A DNA stretch of 64,000 bases from positions 62,001 through 126,000 of the forward strand of contig JADJWF010000002.1 of assembly GCA_016716505.1 (NCBI GenBank), given 5' to 3'. A program made the position numbers and the translations under genes. The notes below the pieces were generated by a model that was given only the letters and a program-made list of their open reading frames with translations, made no database searches and was not told the DNA's origin. The DNA is from Verrucomicrobiota bacterium (GTDB lineage Bacteria > Verrucomicrobiota > Verrucomicrobiia > Limisphaerales > J093). Numbering within the stretch: the stretch's first letter is position 1; the number at the start of each line of letters is the position of its first letter. Below, one piece after another: positions 41,601-50,132 of this stretch.

Positions 41601-43661
41601 CTAAGGTCGCGTCGGCGGAACCAACACGCCATGCAGGGTGATTTTGGTGGGCGTTCCCGGCAGCGGGAAGGTCCGCAGCGTTTGCAGGGTGCTGGCATCC
41701 AGTTCCAGGACTTGCTGCCCGACCGGGTCGGTCACGTAGATGCGCCCCAGCCCGACCGCCACGCCGGGATGGAACTGGCCGTGATTGCTGTGGTTGGTGC
41801 TCGGAGCAATCAAGCCGGTTCGGCTGCCGATGACTTGCAAGGTCCGCGCGTTCACCTGCACGAAGTCGCCGTTGGCCAGCACGACGTTAAACGTGTCGCC
41901 GTCAGGGCTGAGTTCGTAGGCCACGGCGAACGAGCTTCCCGGCAGCGGCAGCAGTTCCATGGTCAGGTTGGTGGCGTTGATCACGAACATGTCGCCAGCG
42001 TCCTCGCGTTTGAAGGCCAGGCCGAAGTAGTGGTTGAGGCTTTCGTGGCCGCGCAGGTCGCCGATGCGATAGCCGGCAGGCATGGAGGGCGGGTTCGGCA
42101 CCATGAAGTTGGTCCAGCCCGTGCCATTGTGCCAGAGCACCAGCACGCCTTCGGCGAAGCCAAAGGCCGCCGACCAGCCGTTGCCGGCTTCGCCATGCAT
42201 GTTCGAGTAGCCGGTGGCGGTGTGGACCCGGTTGCTCGTGTCAAGGTCCCAGATGTCCACGCCGACCGGGAGGGGATTCGGGACCGGGTCCGGGTAGAGC
42301 GGGTTGGGTTTGCTGATGGCGAAGAAGCGGCCCGCGTTGGTGAAGGGCACCGCCGATCCGTGTTGTGCGCCGGCCACGATGGTGGCGGGCCTGTAGGCAT
42401 CGCCGAGCAGCCGGAGCTGCGGTTCGTGGAACAGGTCCACCCGCCCGCTCAGATCCCAATGCAGGGTCAGCCAATCCCCCACGGTGACGGCGTGGACCGG
42501 ATTGTCGCCGAGCAGGGGAATGTTCATCCGCCGCGGGTTTTCCTTATAGTAATGCCAGTGGTCGCCGTGGTCCTCCACGTAGATGCCGCTGTCGAAGAGT
42601 TCGGCTTTGTCGGCGTCCAGCTCAATGGCCAGGCAGTAGCGGGAACTCGGGCTGGAACCGAGGATGGCGCGTGAACTCAACGGGAACAACCCCGGCGAGA
42701 TGACGCCCGTCTCCAGGTCAATCAGCGAGAGCGCGGCGTTCGTGGCGTCGGCGACGAACAGGCGGGCGATCACGCCCGGCGCGCTGCCTGGATTGTAGTC
42801 CACCAGCACGCGGAAAAATTGCGCGGCGTGTTCCGGCTCGATGTGCTCCCCGATGACGTCCCCCGTGCCGGCGATGGGCGAACCCAGGTTGGTCCAGCCG
42901 CCAGTGACCGCATCCATGCGGTATTGGATTTGGTAGCGGGCGTTGGTCTCGGAGAGCCAGCTCAAGTGCAGGTGGTCGTGGCCCTCTTCCCTGGACAAAA
43001 TGAGCCGGGGCAATTCCCCCACGTCGAAGAGGTATTCGGCGACCTCGCTGGTGGTGGTTTCGCCGGTGGCGGCCAGCACGCCGGAGGCCTGCAGGCCGAT
43101 CCGATACCGGCCCGGCGCGGTGAACACCCAATTGACGTGAACGTGGCTGCCGGCGGTCAAGGTGCGGAGGTCGTTGCTGCTGATGCCGTCGCGGCTGTTG
43201 AACGAGACCACCGGCGAGCCAAAGGCATCGAGCTGATACACGATGAAGTCACCGGGGCCGTTCACGCTCTTGAGCGCGAGGCGAACGGTGTTGTTGGAAA
43301 AAACGCCCGCGGCCAACTCTTCCGTGCCAAGGCCGAGAAAGAGCAAGTCGGGCCGCTGGATGGCTGGCAGCATCCAGATGGGCGCGCCGGGCTCGCCGAG
43401 AAAGCTGAACGCCGGCGCGGAAGGCACCGAGGTGCGGGCGCTGGCGGCCACCTTGAGCCAGACGCCATCTGGTTCGTATTCCATGCCAAGGTCTTCAGCG
43501 TGGACGTGCAGGTCCCAAGCGCCGTCCTCGTAGTTGACGCCCACATCGGCATGGCCGGTCGTGAGCACGGGGAGGTCGGCCGCCCGTACCGCGCCGGGCA
43601 GAGCCAAGGTTGCGGCGACCAAGGTTCCCAGAGTTGAGAGGGCAATGAGGTTTCTTTTCAT
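41601..43661 (-). CDS. Choice-of-anchor M domain fused to AztD-type zinc metallochaperone propeller
   Basis: 686 residues from the ATG at 43659-43661 (MKRNLIALST). Signal peptide cleaved near AVRA-ADL (28). Residues about 30-215 are a choice-of-anchor M domain: GHADVGVNY, LHVHAED, FLGLGTEEL, SRDGIS, and GSHVHVNWVFTAPGRYRI (171-188). After a fibronectin-like linker, residues about 295-686 form a beta-propeller with AztD hallmarks: VEDHGDHWHYY (362-372), GAQHGSAVPF, NMHGEAGNGWSAAFGFAEGV and NHSNHGQFHPGVAVG. AztD is a periplasmic zinc chaperone that loads an ABC-transporter binding protein; no ABC transporter is here. No PEP-CTERM or LPXTG end. Located between a P-type ATPase and the ZIP operon. 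Confidence 0.85.
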   Translation of the reverse strand: MKRNLIALSTLGTLVAATLALPGAVRAADLPVLTTGHADVGVNYEDGAWDLHVHAEDLGMEYEPDGVWLKVAASARTSVPSAPAFSFLGEPGAPIWMLPAIQRPDLLFLGLGTEELAAGVFSNNTVRLALKSVNGPGDFIVYQLDAFGSPVVSFNSRDGISSNDLRTLTAGSHVHVNWVFTAPGRYRIGLQASGVLAATGETTTSEVAEYLFDVGELPRLILSREEGHDHLHLSWLSETNARYQIQYRMDAVTGGWTNLGSPIAGTGDVIGEHIEPEHAAQFFRVLVDYNPGSAPGVIARLFVADATNAALSLIDLETGVISPGLFPLSSRAILGSSPSSRYCLAIELDADKAELFDSGIYVEDHGDHWHYYKENPRRMNIPLLGDNPVHAVTVGDWLTLHWDLSGRVDLFHEPQLRLLGDAYRPATIVAGAQHGSAVPFTNAGRFFAISKPNPLYPDPVPNPLPVGVDIWDLDTSNRVHTATGYSNMHGEAGNGWSAAFGFAEGVLVLWHNGTGWTNFMVPNPPSMPAGYRIGDLRGHESLNHYFGLAFKREDAGDMFVINATNLTMELLPLPGSSFAVAYELSPDGDTFNVVLANGDFVQVNARTLQVIGSRTGLIAPSTNHSNHGQFHPGVAVGLGRIYVTDPVGQQVLELDASTLQTLRTFPLPGTPTKITLHGVLVPPTRP

Positions 43662-43696
43662 GCTGTTCTTTTCTGTCGTTTTCGGGTTGAACAGCA
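43661..43696 (-). promoter_or_regulatory. Inverted repeat over the translation start of the AztD fusion gene
   Basis: TGCTGTTC (43661-43668) and GAACAGCA (43689-43696) are a perfect 8-bp inverted repeat with a 20-nt loop. On the minus strand the downstream arm ends on the A of the ATG and the purine-rich leader (CAGAAAAG) lies in the loop. It could be an RNA hairpin limiting translation or a repressor palindrome; neither is proven. Confidence 0.4.
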
Positions 43697-43732
43697 CTGC
43701 CGTCTGACCGGACAGCAGCGCCTACGGGTGCT

Positions 43733-43828
43733 GGCGCCGGACCGGGAATCGTTGACCCCGAGTCCGGTCCGGCGCCGAATCCTTCCGCCCGGAAGGAAAG
43801 GGAGCGGCAACGCCGCGAGGGCGTTGCC
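43733..43828 (-). terminator. Three consecutive stem-loops downstream of the P-type ATPase gene
   Basis: In gene (minus) order: a 9-bp stem GGCAACGCC (43806-43814) / GGCGTTGCC (43820-43828) with 5-nt loop, followed by pyrimidine-rich DNA; a small stem around 43781-43796 (CCTTCCG / CGGAAGG); and a perfect 13-bp stem GGCGCCGGACCGG (43733-43745) / CCGGTCCGGCGCC (43764-43776) with an 18-nt loop. They fill the gap between the ATPase stop (43857) and the AztD fusion start (43661). The first may be a terminator; the set also resembles a repeat element. Confidence 0.5.
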
Positions 43829-43856
43829 CAAAATGAAAAGCCGTGAACGTGGTCGC

Positions 43857-45830
43857 TCATGAGGCCTGTGGAACCAAGGCATCGGTCGCCGGGGCACGGG
43901 TAGCAGCGATGGGTGCCGGCTCGGCATGGTCCAATTCCTCGCCGCTGCGCACCAAGCGGGCGCTGTTGAACACCACCAGCAACGAGCCGGCGTTGTGGAG
44001 GATCGCAGCGACGATGGGATTGATGTAGCCAAAAGCGGCCAGGGTCAACCCGCCCACAATAAAGGCCAGGCCGATGAGAAAATTCTGGTTGATGGTACGC
44101 CGGGCCGCGCGGGACAACTCCACCAGAAAGGGCAGCCGGCGCAGATCACTGTTCATCAGGGCGATGCTGGCACTGTGAATGGCCACGTCGCTGCCGGCCG
44201 CACCCATCGCAATGCCGAGGTCTCCGGCGGCCAGGGCGGGTGCGTCATTGACCCCATCCCCCACCACGGCTATGCGGTAGCCGCGGGCCTTGAGTTGCTC
44301 CACTTGCGTCACCTTGTCCTGCGGGAGGCATTCCGCATGCACCTCATCGCAGCCCACCTCCCGCGCCACCATCCGGGCCACGGCCTCACGATCTCCGGTG
44401 ACCATGACCAGATGCCGGATTCCGGCGCGCTTCAGCGCCGCCAGGCTCTCCCGGGCCTCGGGGCGAACTTCATCGCGCAGGCCAATCGCCCCGATGGCCC
44501 GGCCGTTGCGGGCCACGTGCAGCAGACTCAGACCCTCGGCATCCGGTGAAACCACCGGGAGCCCCTCGACAGACACGCCGTGCTCGCGCAGCCAATTGAG
44601 GCGGCCCACCCGGATTTCGGCACCGTCCACCCGCGCTTGCAGCCCCAAACCGGCCGCTTCATGAACCTCGGTGGCCGCCCCCACGGGCAGCTCGACTTCG
44701 CGCGCGCAGGCCACCACGGCCCGCGCCACCGGATGGTTGCTGTGTTGTTCCGCCGACGCGGCCAGGTACAGCAATTCCGCGGGCTTGATTCCCTCCGCCA
44801 CGATCAGCCGCGCAACCCGCAGGCGGCCGATGGTCAGCGTGCCGGTCTTGTCGAACAGGAAGGCCCGGACCTTGGCGGCCACCTCGAGTTCGCCCACGTT
44901 CTTGATCAGCAGTCCGACCCGCGAGGCCGCCGCCAGCGCGGCCACCATGGCGGTGGGCGTGGCCAGAATGAAGGCGCAGGGGCAGGCGATTACGAGTACC
45001 GCAATCACCCGCGGCAGGTCGTGCGTGAACATCCAGACCACCATTCCCATCACCAGCACCAGCGGAGTGTAATAGCCGGCATACTGGTCAATCAGGCGCA
45101 TGATGGGCAGTTTCGTCTGCTCGGCAGCGAGGATCAGGTTCCGCACCTTGCCGAGGGTGGTGTCGGCCCCGGCCCGGGTCACTTCCACCTCCAGCACCCC
45201 CGTCAGGTTTTGTGAACCCGCGAAGACCGCTTCACCTTCCCCCTTGTCCACGGGCAGGGATTCCCCGGTGATACTGGCCTCGTTGAGCGTGGCGCGTCCG
45301 GCCCGGATGCGTCCGTCGGCCGGCAGTTTGTCCCCGGGCCGCACCCGGATCACATCGCCGGGACGCAAGGCTTGCGCGGGAACCTCTTCTTCCGCCCCGC
45401 CGGAGGTGAGGCGGCGGGCACGGTCGGGGGTGTGGCGCACCAGGGCCTCAATGGCCGCCCGGGCACCGGCGGCGGTGCGGGTCTCGATCAACTCCCCGAC
45501 CACCATGAAAAAAGCCACCACCCCGGCGGTCTGGTAGTCTCCGGAGGCCAGGGCGGCGAGGATGGCCAGACTGACCAGTTCGTTGATGCCGTACTCGCCA
45601 CGGCGCAGGGACCGGAGCGAGTTAAGCAACAACGGCCCGCCCAGCAACAAACTCCCCACCAGCGCGCTGGCCGCAACCACCTCCGGCGACAGCGCGAAAA
45701 GCCACGCGGCCAGATACGAGTTCAGCACCGCGACCGTCCCCAAAGCGAACGCCGCCAACCGCCCGCGATTCAACGCCGGTCCGGTGGCCTCTTGGGAATT
45801 CGATTGGGAAAGCAGTGAGGTTACTTGCAT
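43857..45830 (-). CDS. P1B-type heavy-metal-translocating ATPase
   Basis: 657 residues from the ATG at 45828-45830 (MQVTSLLSQS), 4 nt after the preceding stop. No N-terminal HMA domain. Actuator TGES loop in LNEASITGESLPVDKG, membrane metal motif CPC in VIACPCAFILATPTA, phosphorylation site DKTGTLT, nucleotide-domain SNHPVA (the P1B HP motif), hinge GDGVNDAPALAAGD, and C-terminal helices with HNAGSLLVVFNSARL. The CPC motif fits the Zn/Cd/Co/Pb or Cu classes; the absence of cation-specific N-terminal domain leaves the metal open. It exports metal from the cytoplasm; surrounding zinc genes suggest zinc. Confidence 0.92.
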   Translation of the reverse strand: MQVTSLLSQSNSQEATGPALNRGRLAAFALGTVAVLNSYLAAWLFALSPEVVAASALVGSLLLGGPLLLNSLRSLRRGEYGINELVSLAILAALASGDYQTAGVVAFFMVVGELIETRTAAGARAAIEALVRHTPDRARRLTSGGAEEEVPAQALRPGDVIRVRPGDKLPADGRIRAGRATLNEASITGESLPVDKGEGEAVFAGSQNLTGVLEVEVTRAGADTTLGKVRNLILAAEQTKLPIMRLIDQYAGYYTPLVLVMGMVVWMFTHDLPRVIAVLVIACPCAFILATPTAMVAALAAASRVGLLIKNVGELEVAAKVRAFLFDKTGTLTIGRLRVARLIVAEGIKPAELLYLAASAEQHSNHPVARAVVACAREVELPVGAATEVHEAAGLGLQARVDGAEIRVGRLNWLREHGVSVEGLPVVSPDAEGLSLLHVARNGRAIGAIGLRDEVRPEARESLAALKRAGIRHLVMVTGDREAVARMVAREVGCDEVHAECLPQDKVTQVEQLKARGYRIAVVGDGVNDAPALAAGDLGIAMGAAGSDVAIHSASIALMNSDLRRLPFLVELSRAARRTINQNFLIGLAFIVGGLTLAAFGYINPIVAAILHNAGSLLVVFNSARLVRSGEELDHAEPAPIAATRAPATDALVPQAS

Positions 45831-45834
45831 GGCA

Positions 45835-47247
45835 TCAGAGCGGGTTGTCCGGCGGAGCATCCAAACCCGCCCGGCGGCGAATCTGCTCCGCCAGCGCAGC
45901 GCTGATCAGGGTCTCGCCGCGCAAAACCCGTTGGACAATATCTTGTTGCAGTGCCTCGAAAGGAGGCAGGCCGGCGCGCTCCTCCTGGCCCTCGAACCGC
46001 GCCTGGTGGCGCCGCCATATCTGGCGGGCGAGGAGCACGTACCCCACGGCCGCTTCGTCTTCGCCCACCGCGTAATTCTGATAGCCGGTAATCAGAAGTC
46101 CTTCGATGACCCCGCGGACGCGGTCCAACGTCGAACCCGCGGCGATCCGGGTGACCCGCTCAATGACATACGCGTCCAAGTCCTGCCCCTCCGGCACGGA
46201 CTGGGGAAACTCGCGGCGAAGGTTTTGGAACCAGGTCTCGGCGTCCGCGCGACGGTTGCGAGTGTATAACAACACCACCGCTTCCTCATGAAAGGTGCGA
46301 TGAGCGCGGCCGATGTAGTCGGCCCGGTCCGGGTCGGCGGCCATCGCCTCCTCGATGGCCTCATGCACCTTGTGAATCAGCGCGAGGTTGGGACCGAAGT
46401 CGAGCGTCTGGTCGGCCGCGTTCTCGATCAGTCGGCCGTGCTTGAACGCGCCCAGCATGGCCTGCCAGATCACCCGGCGCAGGGGCAACGCATCGTGCGC
46501 CCCGCAACGTTCCAGACCAAGGTCAGCCCAGTACACCGCGTGAGCCTCGGGCAGCCGCCAGTCGAATGGGCCGTAATGGCTGTCGACGTGCAGCATGAAT
46601 TCCGGGTCCATTTTCAGCTCCTCCCGCAGCCGACGCACCCGCTCCCGCGCCTTCTCACTCTGCGGGTTGGCCAAAGTCGCCAAGTCAGGGGGCCGTCCGA
46701 GTAGATGCGCCATGCGGGTCGCCCACGCCTCCTTGTAGTAGCGATGGGCCGGATCCAGATCCATGCCCAGCTTGTGCTGAAAAAAAGTGGCCAGCTCGGT
46801 GTAGAGTTCGGCCCGGACGGGATTGTAACGCAAGGCGTGATCCCGGAGCAGGCTGATGCCGGCCTCCACCCAGGGCCAGCGCTGTTCCGGCGCCGAAAAG
46901 ACCCCAGCCAAGTTATATGCGAGATTCCACGCCTGGTACCGCCACACCGCGACACTCTCCGGATGCAGTTGCGTAATCCAAGACGCCAGTTGCCGCGCCT
47001 CGAAAAACTGGCCCCGCTCCTGTAACTCCACCAAGCGCAACCAAAGTCCGGTCACGACCAACCCCCGGAATCCCCCAAACGCGACAGTCACCATGGCCAG
47101 CGCGGGCGGCGCGTCACCGAGCACCGCGGCGCCCCGGGGGATGAGTGCAAGCTTTTGCTGCCGCAAACTCCGCTGCGACCATCCCCCGTGAACGGCAAAC
47201 AGCACCAGCACGCCCAGCAGAATCAATCGGCGCAGTCGCGACGACAT
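45835..47247 (-). CDS. Membrane-anchored TPR-like protein of unknown function
   Basis: 470 residues from the ATG at 47245-47247 (MSSRLRRLILLGVLVLFAV); the frame is open to 47427 and another ATG lies at 47349. An N-terminal signal anchor (RRLILLGVLVLFAVHGGW) is followed by helical repeats, for example LWLRLVELQERGQFFEARQL, WNLAYNLAGVFSAPEQRWPW and the run near RYNPVRAELYTELATFFQHKLG, a pattern seen in verrucomicrobial hypothetical proteins. Probably periplasmic-facing and protein-binding. It is 4 nt upstream of the P-type ATPase gene and downstream of a PEP-CTERM gene, so probably co-transcribed; no metal motif is apparent. Confidence 0.75.
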   Translation of the reverse strand: MSSRLRRLILLGVLVLFAVHGGWSQRSLRQQKLALIPRGAAVLGDAPPALAMVTVAFGGFRGLVVTGLWLRLVELQERGQFFEARQLASWITQLHPESVAVWRYQAWNLAYNLAGVFSAPEQRWPWVEAGISLLRDHALRYNPVRAELYTELATFFQHKLGMDLDPAHRYYKEAWATRMAHLLGRPPDLATLANPQSEKARERVRRLREELKMDPEFMLHVDSHYGPFDWRLPEAHAVYWADLGLERCGAHDALPLRRVIWQAMLGAFKHGRLIENAADQTLDFGPNLALIHKVHEAIEEAMAADPDRADYIGRAHRTFHEEAVVLLYTRNRRADAETWFQNLRREFPQSVPEGQDLDAYVIERVTRIAAGSTLDRVRGVIEGLLITGYQNYAVGEDEAAVGYVLLARQIWRRHQARFEGQEERAGLPPFEALQQDIVQRVLRGETLISAALAEQIRRRAGLDAPPDNPL

Positions 47248-47393
47248 GCCGACGGCACAGACCACACGGCCAGCGCGCGGGCCGACCCGGTAAAAAAGCC
47301 CCGCGGACGGCAAGCGATCCAACTCTTGGCGGGTCGCGGCGCCGGCCATGCGAATCGGCCGGCGCCTTGACTCATAGCTGGCGATCCGGCGGC

Positions 47394-48152
47394 TCAAGCC
47401 TGTCGCTTGGTTTTCCAGCGCCGCCACAAAGCGAAACCGGCCAGCACCGCGCCAGCGACGGCCGCTGTTTCACCGGGCTCGGGCACCACCGTCACGCCAA
47501 ACGCGTGCCGGCCCTCCGCAGAAACCGGCCCGTCAGTGACGTGAACCCCGTCCCATTTGAAGTCGAGGTAGTACACGCCCGGTTGGGTGAAGCCATAATT
47601 GTAGTGGTCGTGACCACCCACCACCAGGCTGAAGCTGTCGGCTCCGGTGATACCATCGCTGGTCGCCATTTTGACGTCCGGGCCAGAGAAGCCGGATTGC
47701 CACAGTGAGAAATGGCCACCCGTGGGACCGGTCATCCCCACCAGGCTCAACTTGAGCGAGGTCCAGTCGTCCGGATTCAACTCCTCGCTCGCGATGCCGA
47801 GGAATGGCTTCGTCATCTGCAGACTCTGCGGCAAATACCACAAGGGATCCCCCGCGCTGTTGCCGAGAAAATCCCACATCGGCCCGGTAGGGCGTGGCAC
47901 GGATGGGTTCGGAACGAAGGCCAGCAATTGATCTGGCTCGTATTCCGCATCGGCGGGCAACGGCGAACCGTTGACGGTAGCACCGCTGTGCAGATGCCAG
48001 TGCGGCTCCAAACCGCCGCTGGTCGTGTAGCCCACGCCGATATCGGCGTGGCCCAGGCTGTACACAGACATCGCGGCATAAGCGCTGCCGCAGGCGAATG
48101 AGAATACCAGAGCGCTCATCGCTCCGGTCCATGCAATGCAAATCGGTTGCAT
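47394..48152 (-). CDS. Choice-of-anchor M domain protein with PEP-CTERM anchor
   Basis: 252 residues from the ATG at 48150-48152 (MQPICIAWTG). Signal peptide to about residue 27 (GSAYA-AM). Choice-of-anchor M signature: YSLGHADIGVGY, HWHLHSG, FLGIASEEL, SDGITG and VVGGHDHYNYGFTQPGVYYLDF. The C-terminus is a PEP-CTERM signal: VVPEPGETAAVAGAVLAGFALW then RRWKTKRQA, which directs exosortase-type processing and surface attachment. The conserved His clusters could bind zinc. The upstream 250 nt contain a palindrome shared with the promoter region at 52.2 kb. Confidence 0.85.
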   Translation of the reverse strand: MQPICIAWTGAMSALVFSFACGSAYAAMSVYSLGHADIGVGYTTSGGLEPHWHLHSGATVNGSPLPADAEYEPDQLLAFVPNPSVPRPTGPMWDFLGNSAGDPLWYLPQSLQMTKPFLGIASEELNPDDWTSLKLSLVGMTGPTGGHFSLWQSGFSGPDVKMATSDGITGADSFSLVVGGHDHYNYGFTQPGVYYLDFKWDGVHVTDGPVSAEGRHAFGVTVVPEPGETAAVAGAVLAGFALWRRWKTKRQA

Positions 48153-48333
48153 AACGAGGTTACGTGTCTGTTTTGGGTTACTGCTTTGTGTCTTCTCTTT
48201 CGGTTCCGCCATCCCACCGCACGGGGGATGGCAAAGGATCGTCGCCAACTCCGACTGCCCGGTCCGGTGCGCCGTCGGCCCCTCGGATAGCCGCACAGCT
48301 CCCAGGAACCAGTGACCGGGCAGCCGGGGTGCG

Positions 48334-48370
48334 CGCTTGCTAACTGCAAAGCATTTGCAACACACAAGCG
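48334..48370. promoter_or_regulatory. Palindromic operator candidate (core TGCAAAGCATTTGCA), copy 1
   Basis: Core TGCAAA-GCA-TTTGCA at 48345-48359, centred at 48352, flanked symmetrically by CGCTTG (48334-48339) and CAAGCG (48365-48370). The same 15-nt core occurs at 52223-52237, and the left flank is nearly identical there as well (23 of 26 positions). It lies upstream of the PEP-CTERM gene starting at 48152. By context a zinc regulator of the Fur/Zur type could bind here; no such regulator gene is in the window. Confidence 0.6.
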
Positions 48371-48400
48371 AGGGATCGCGGGGCAGGCGTCGCATTGTCG

Positions 48401-48892
48401 TCAGTGAGAATGTCCGGGTTCGGGCGCGTTGCCTTGCGGAAAGGGAAACCGAATATTTCGATACTCGCGGCCCCGGATCGTCAGTTGGGTCAACTCCGCT
48501 TGAAAATTCGTCCGTCCCTTGAGCCACTCGGCCCGGCCCTCAAAGAGCGCCGAGTCGCCGACTTCCTCCCCGGTGGCACGACGGCGGACCGCCGCCAGCT
48601 CCAGCGGGCGGTTCGTTCCATTCATCTCGATCCGCAACTCGAACGATGGCACCGGCAGGCGGATGAAATTGTCCATGTGCCCGTCCAGCACATACACCTG
48701 CAGCCGGCCTTCATCAGGATGCGCCAGCACCTCCAGGTGGAATTCCTCCTCGCCCAACACCACCACCGTCCCGCCGTGAGGCGGCTCGTGGTGATGCGAG
48801 TGCGGCGGACGGGGATCGGAGCGATGGCCATGCCGGTCACACGCAATCAACAGCAGGGCGGCCAGAGCGGTCAGGAAGGAAACGAGTTTCAT
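48401..48892 (-). CDS. His-rich small lipoprotein
   Basis: 163 residues from the ATG at 48890-48892. Lipoprotein signal MKLVSFLTALAALLLIAC with Cys18 as lipid site, followed at once by DRHGHRSDPRPPHSHHHEPP, a His-rich stretch likely to bind zinc or a similar metal. The rest is beta-rich (TVVVLGEEEFHLEVLAHP, GRLQVYVLDGHMDNF, FELRIEMNG) and ends EPGHSH. Family not named; related proteins are found next to metal efflux or uptake genes. A truncated duplicate of its 3' third lies at 38475-38666. Confidence 0.75.
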   Translation of the reverse strand: MKLVSFLTALAALLLIACDRHGHRSDPRPPHSHHHEPPHGGTVVVLGEEEFHLEVLAHPDEGRLQVYVLDGHMDNFIRLPVPSFELRIEMNGTNRPLELAAVRRRATGEEVGDSALFEGRAEWLKGRTNFQAELTQLTIRGREYRNIRFPFPQGNAPEPGHSH

Positions 48893-48955
48893 GGGCGTTT
48901 CAGACGGGCGCGGCGGCGCTGGGTTGAAGGTTTGAACCGGACCGGGGCAACAGTC

Positions 48956-50029
48956 TCATGGTAGCAGCAGCTCAACCGGCAGCCGATAGAAGCGCGCGCG
49001 GTCGCCCTCCACCGGCGTCGAGTCACGCAGGGTGACGAGTTCAGACGCCCCCCGGTCCTCAGTCCGGACGACTTGTGTGACCTGGTTCCACGGCCCAGCC
49101 AGTGAAGAGGCGGCTTCCAACCTAAACAGGGCATCCGTTGCGGCCTTTGCGCGCCGGAACGTGATCTCGGCCACCAAGCCTGCACCCGCACTCACCAATG
49201 CAAGTCGCGGCGTGCCATCTCCGTCCGGGAGTTTCGGATCGAACGCGTAGGCGTATTCCAGCCGGTTGGGCCGGCCATCGCTGTCGGGGTCGGCCTCGGG
49301 ACCGATGATCACCTCGTCGGACACACCGGGCCACTGCGCCTGCTGCCACTGCACAAACGGAGAAACCGGTGGCGGTGGCAATGGCTCGACTTCAAACCGG
49401 ATGGGCGTGGGCAGGCTGAAGTCGTTGGTGGCGACCCCCACGCGCCGTCCTTCGACCTGGAACGCCACATGATAAACACCGTTGGCGGTGAAGCCGAAGT
49501 TGTAGTGCTCGTGGCTGGCGAGATTCAGCGCCAGACCGTCCGCGTCACTGATCCCGTCGCGACTGTTCATGCGAACATTCAGCCCCCCGAAGGGATCCGC
49601 CTGCCAGAGGAGAAAATGGCCGGGCCCATCCACCGCCACGAGGCGGACCGACAGCACGCCGCTGAACATCCCCGGCGGCATGACGCCCGCCGGAGAATTC
49701 TCGGCCGACCAGCCCAGGTACAGCAGGTCGGGGTTCTGACTTTGCGGCAGAATCCACAGCTCGTCGCCCGCGCTCCCCAGCGGCGGATAGTCGCTGGGGA
49801 GCGTCAGCTTCGCCGCCTCCGCCACCACCAGCGCGACTTCGTTCGAGCGGTAGAGAACGCGATGGTCATCGTCGCTGATGGCGATGGCCAGCTTGTTGGT
49901 GGGGTCATCCGGCTGATAGACCATCTTGATATCCACGTGGGCCGTCGTAAGCCGTACCAGGTCTGCCGCGCCTGAAAAGACGGTCGCGACACCGCAGGCA
50001 AGAATTCCAAGCAACGCCGTTCTATTCAT
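48956..50029 (-). CDS. Choice-of-anchor M domain exported protein with calcium-type DxDxDG repeat
   Basis: 357 residues from the ATG at 50027-50029 (MNRTALLGILACG). Signal peptide to about 21. Domain motifs parallel to its paralogs: RLTTAHVDIKMVY, DELWILPQSQNPDLLYLGW, NSRDGISDADGL and ASHEHYNFGFTANGVYHVAF. The C-terminal part has EADPDSDGRPNRLEYAYAFDP, a thrombospondin type 3-like loop common in verrucomicrobial surface proteins, and a beta-rich end (FRLEAASSLAGPWNQV). No PEP-CTERM; probably secreted or cell-associated by another route. One of four paralogs in the island. Confidence 0.82.
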   Translation of the reverse strand: MNRTALLGILACGVATVFSGAADLVRLTTAHVDIKMVYQPDDPTNKLAIAISDDDHRVLYRSNEVALVVAEAAKLTLPSDYPPLGSAGDELWILPQSQNPDLLYLGWSAENSPAGVMPPGMFSGVLSVRLVAVDGPGHFLLWQADPFGGLNVRMNSRDGISDADGLALNLASHEHYNFGFTANGVYHVAFQVEGRRVGVATNDFSLPTPIRFEVEPLPPPPVSPFVQWQQAQWPGVSDEVIIGPEADPDSDGRPNRLEYAYAFDPKLPDGDGTPRLALVSAGAGLVAEITFRRAKAATDALFRLEAASSLAGPWNQVTQVVRTEDRGASELVTLRDSTPVEGDRARFYRLPVELLLP

Positions 50030-50132
50030 GGCAAAACCTGGGACCACGCCTGACGGGGAGCCGGATGGGCGCGCCCGACAGCCGACAATCGGCCGTTTGA
50101 TCGCCACCCACCCGGCTCTGAACCGACTGAAT

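Noticed and set aside
48116..48367. 83-codon minus-strand frame covering the first palindrome, with a short peptide similarity to the 51901 gene start
   Set aside because: The similarity (NALQL) comes from the shared palindrome itself; the remainder has no coding character.
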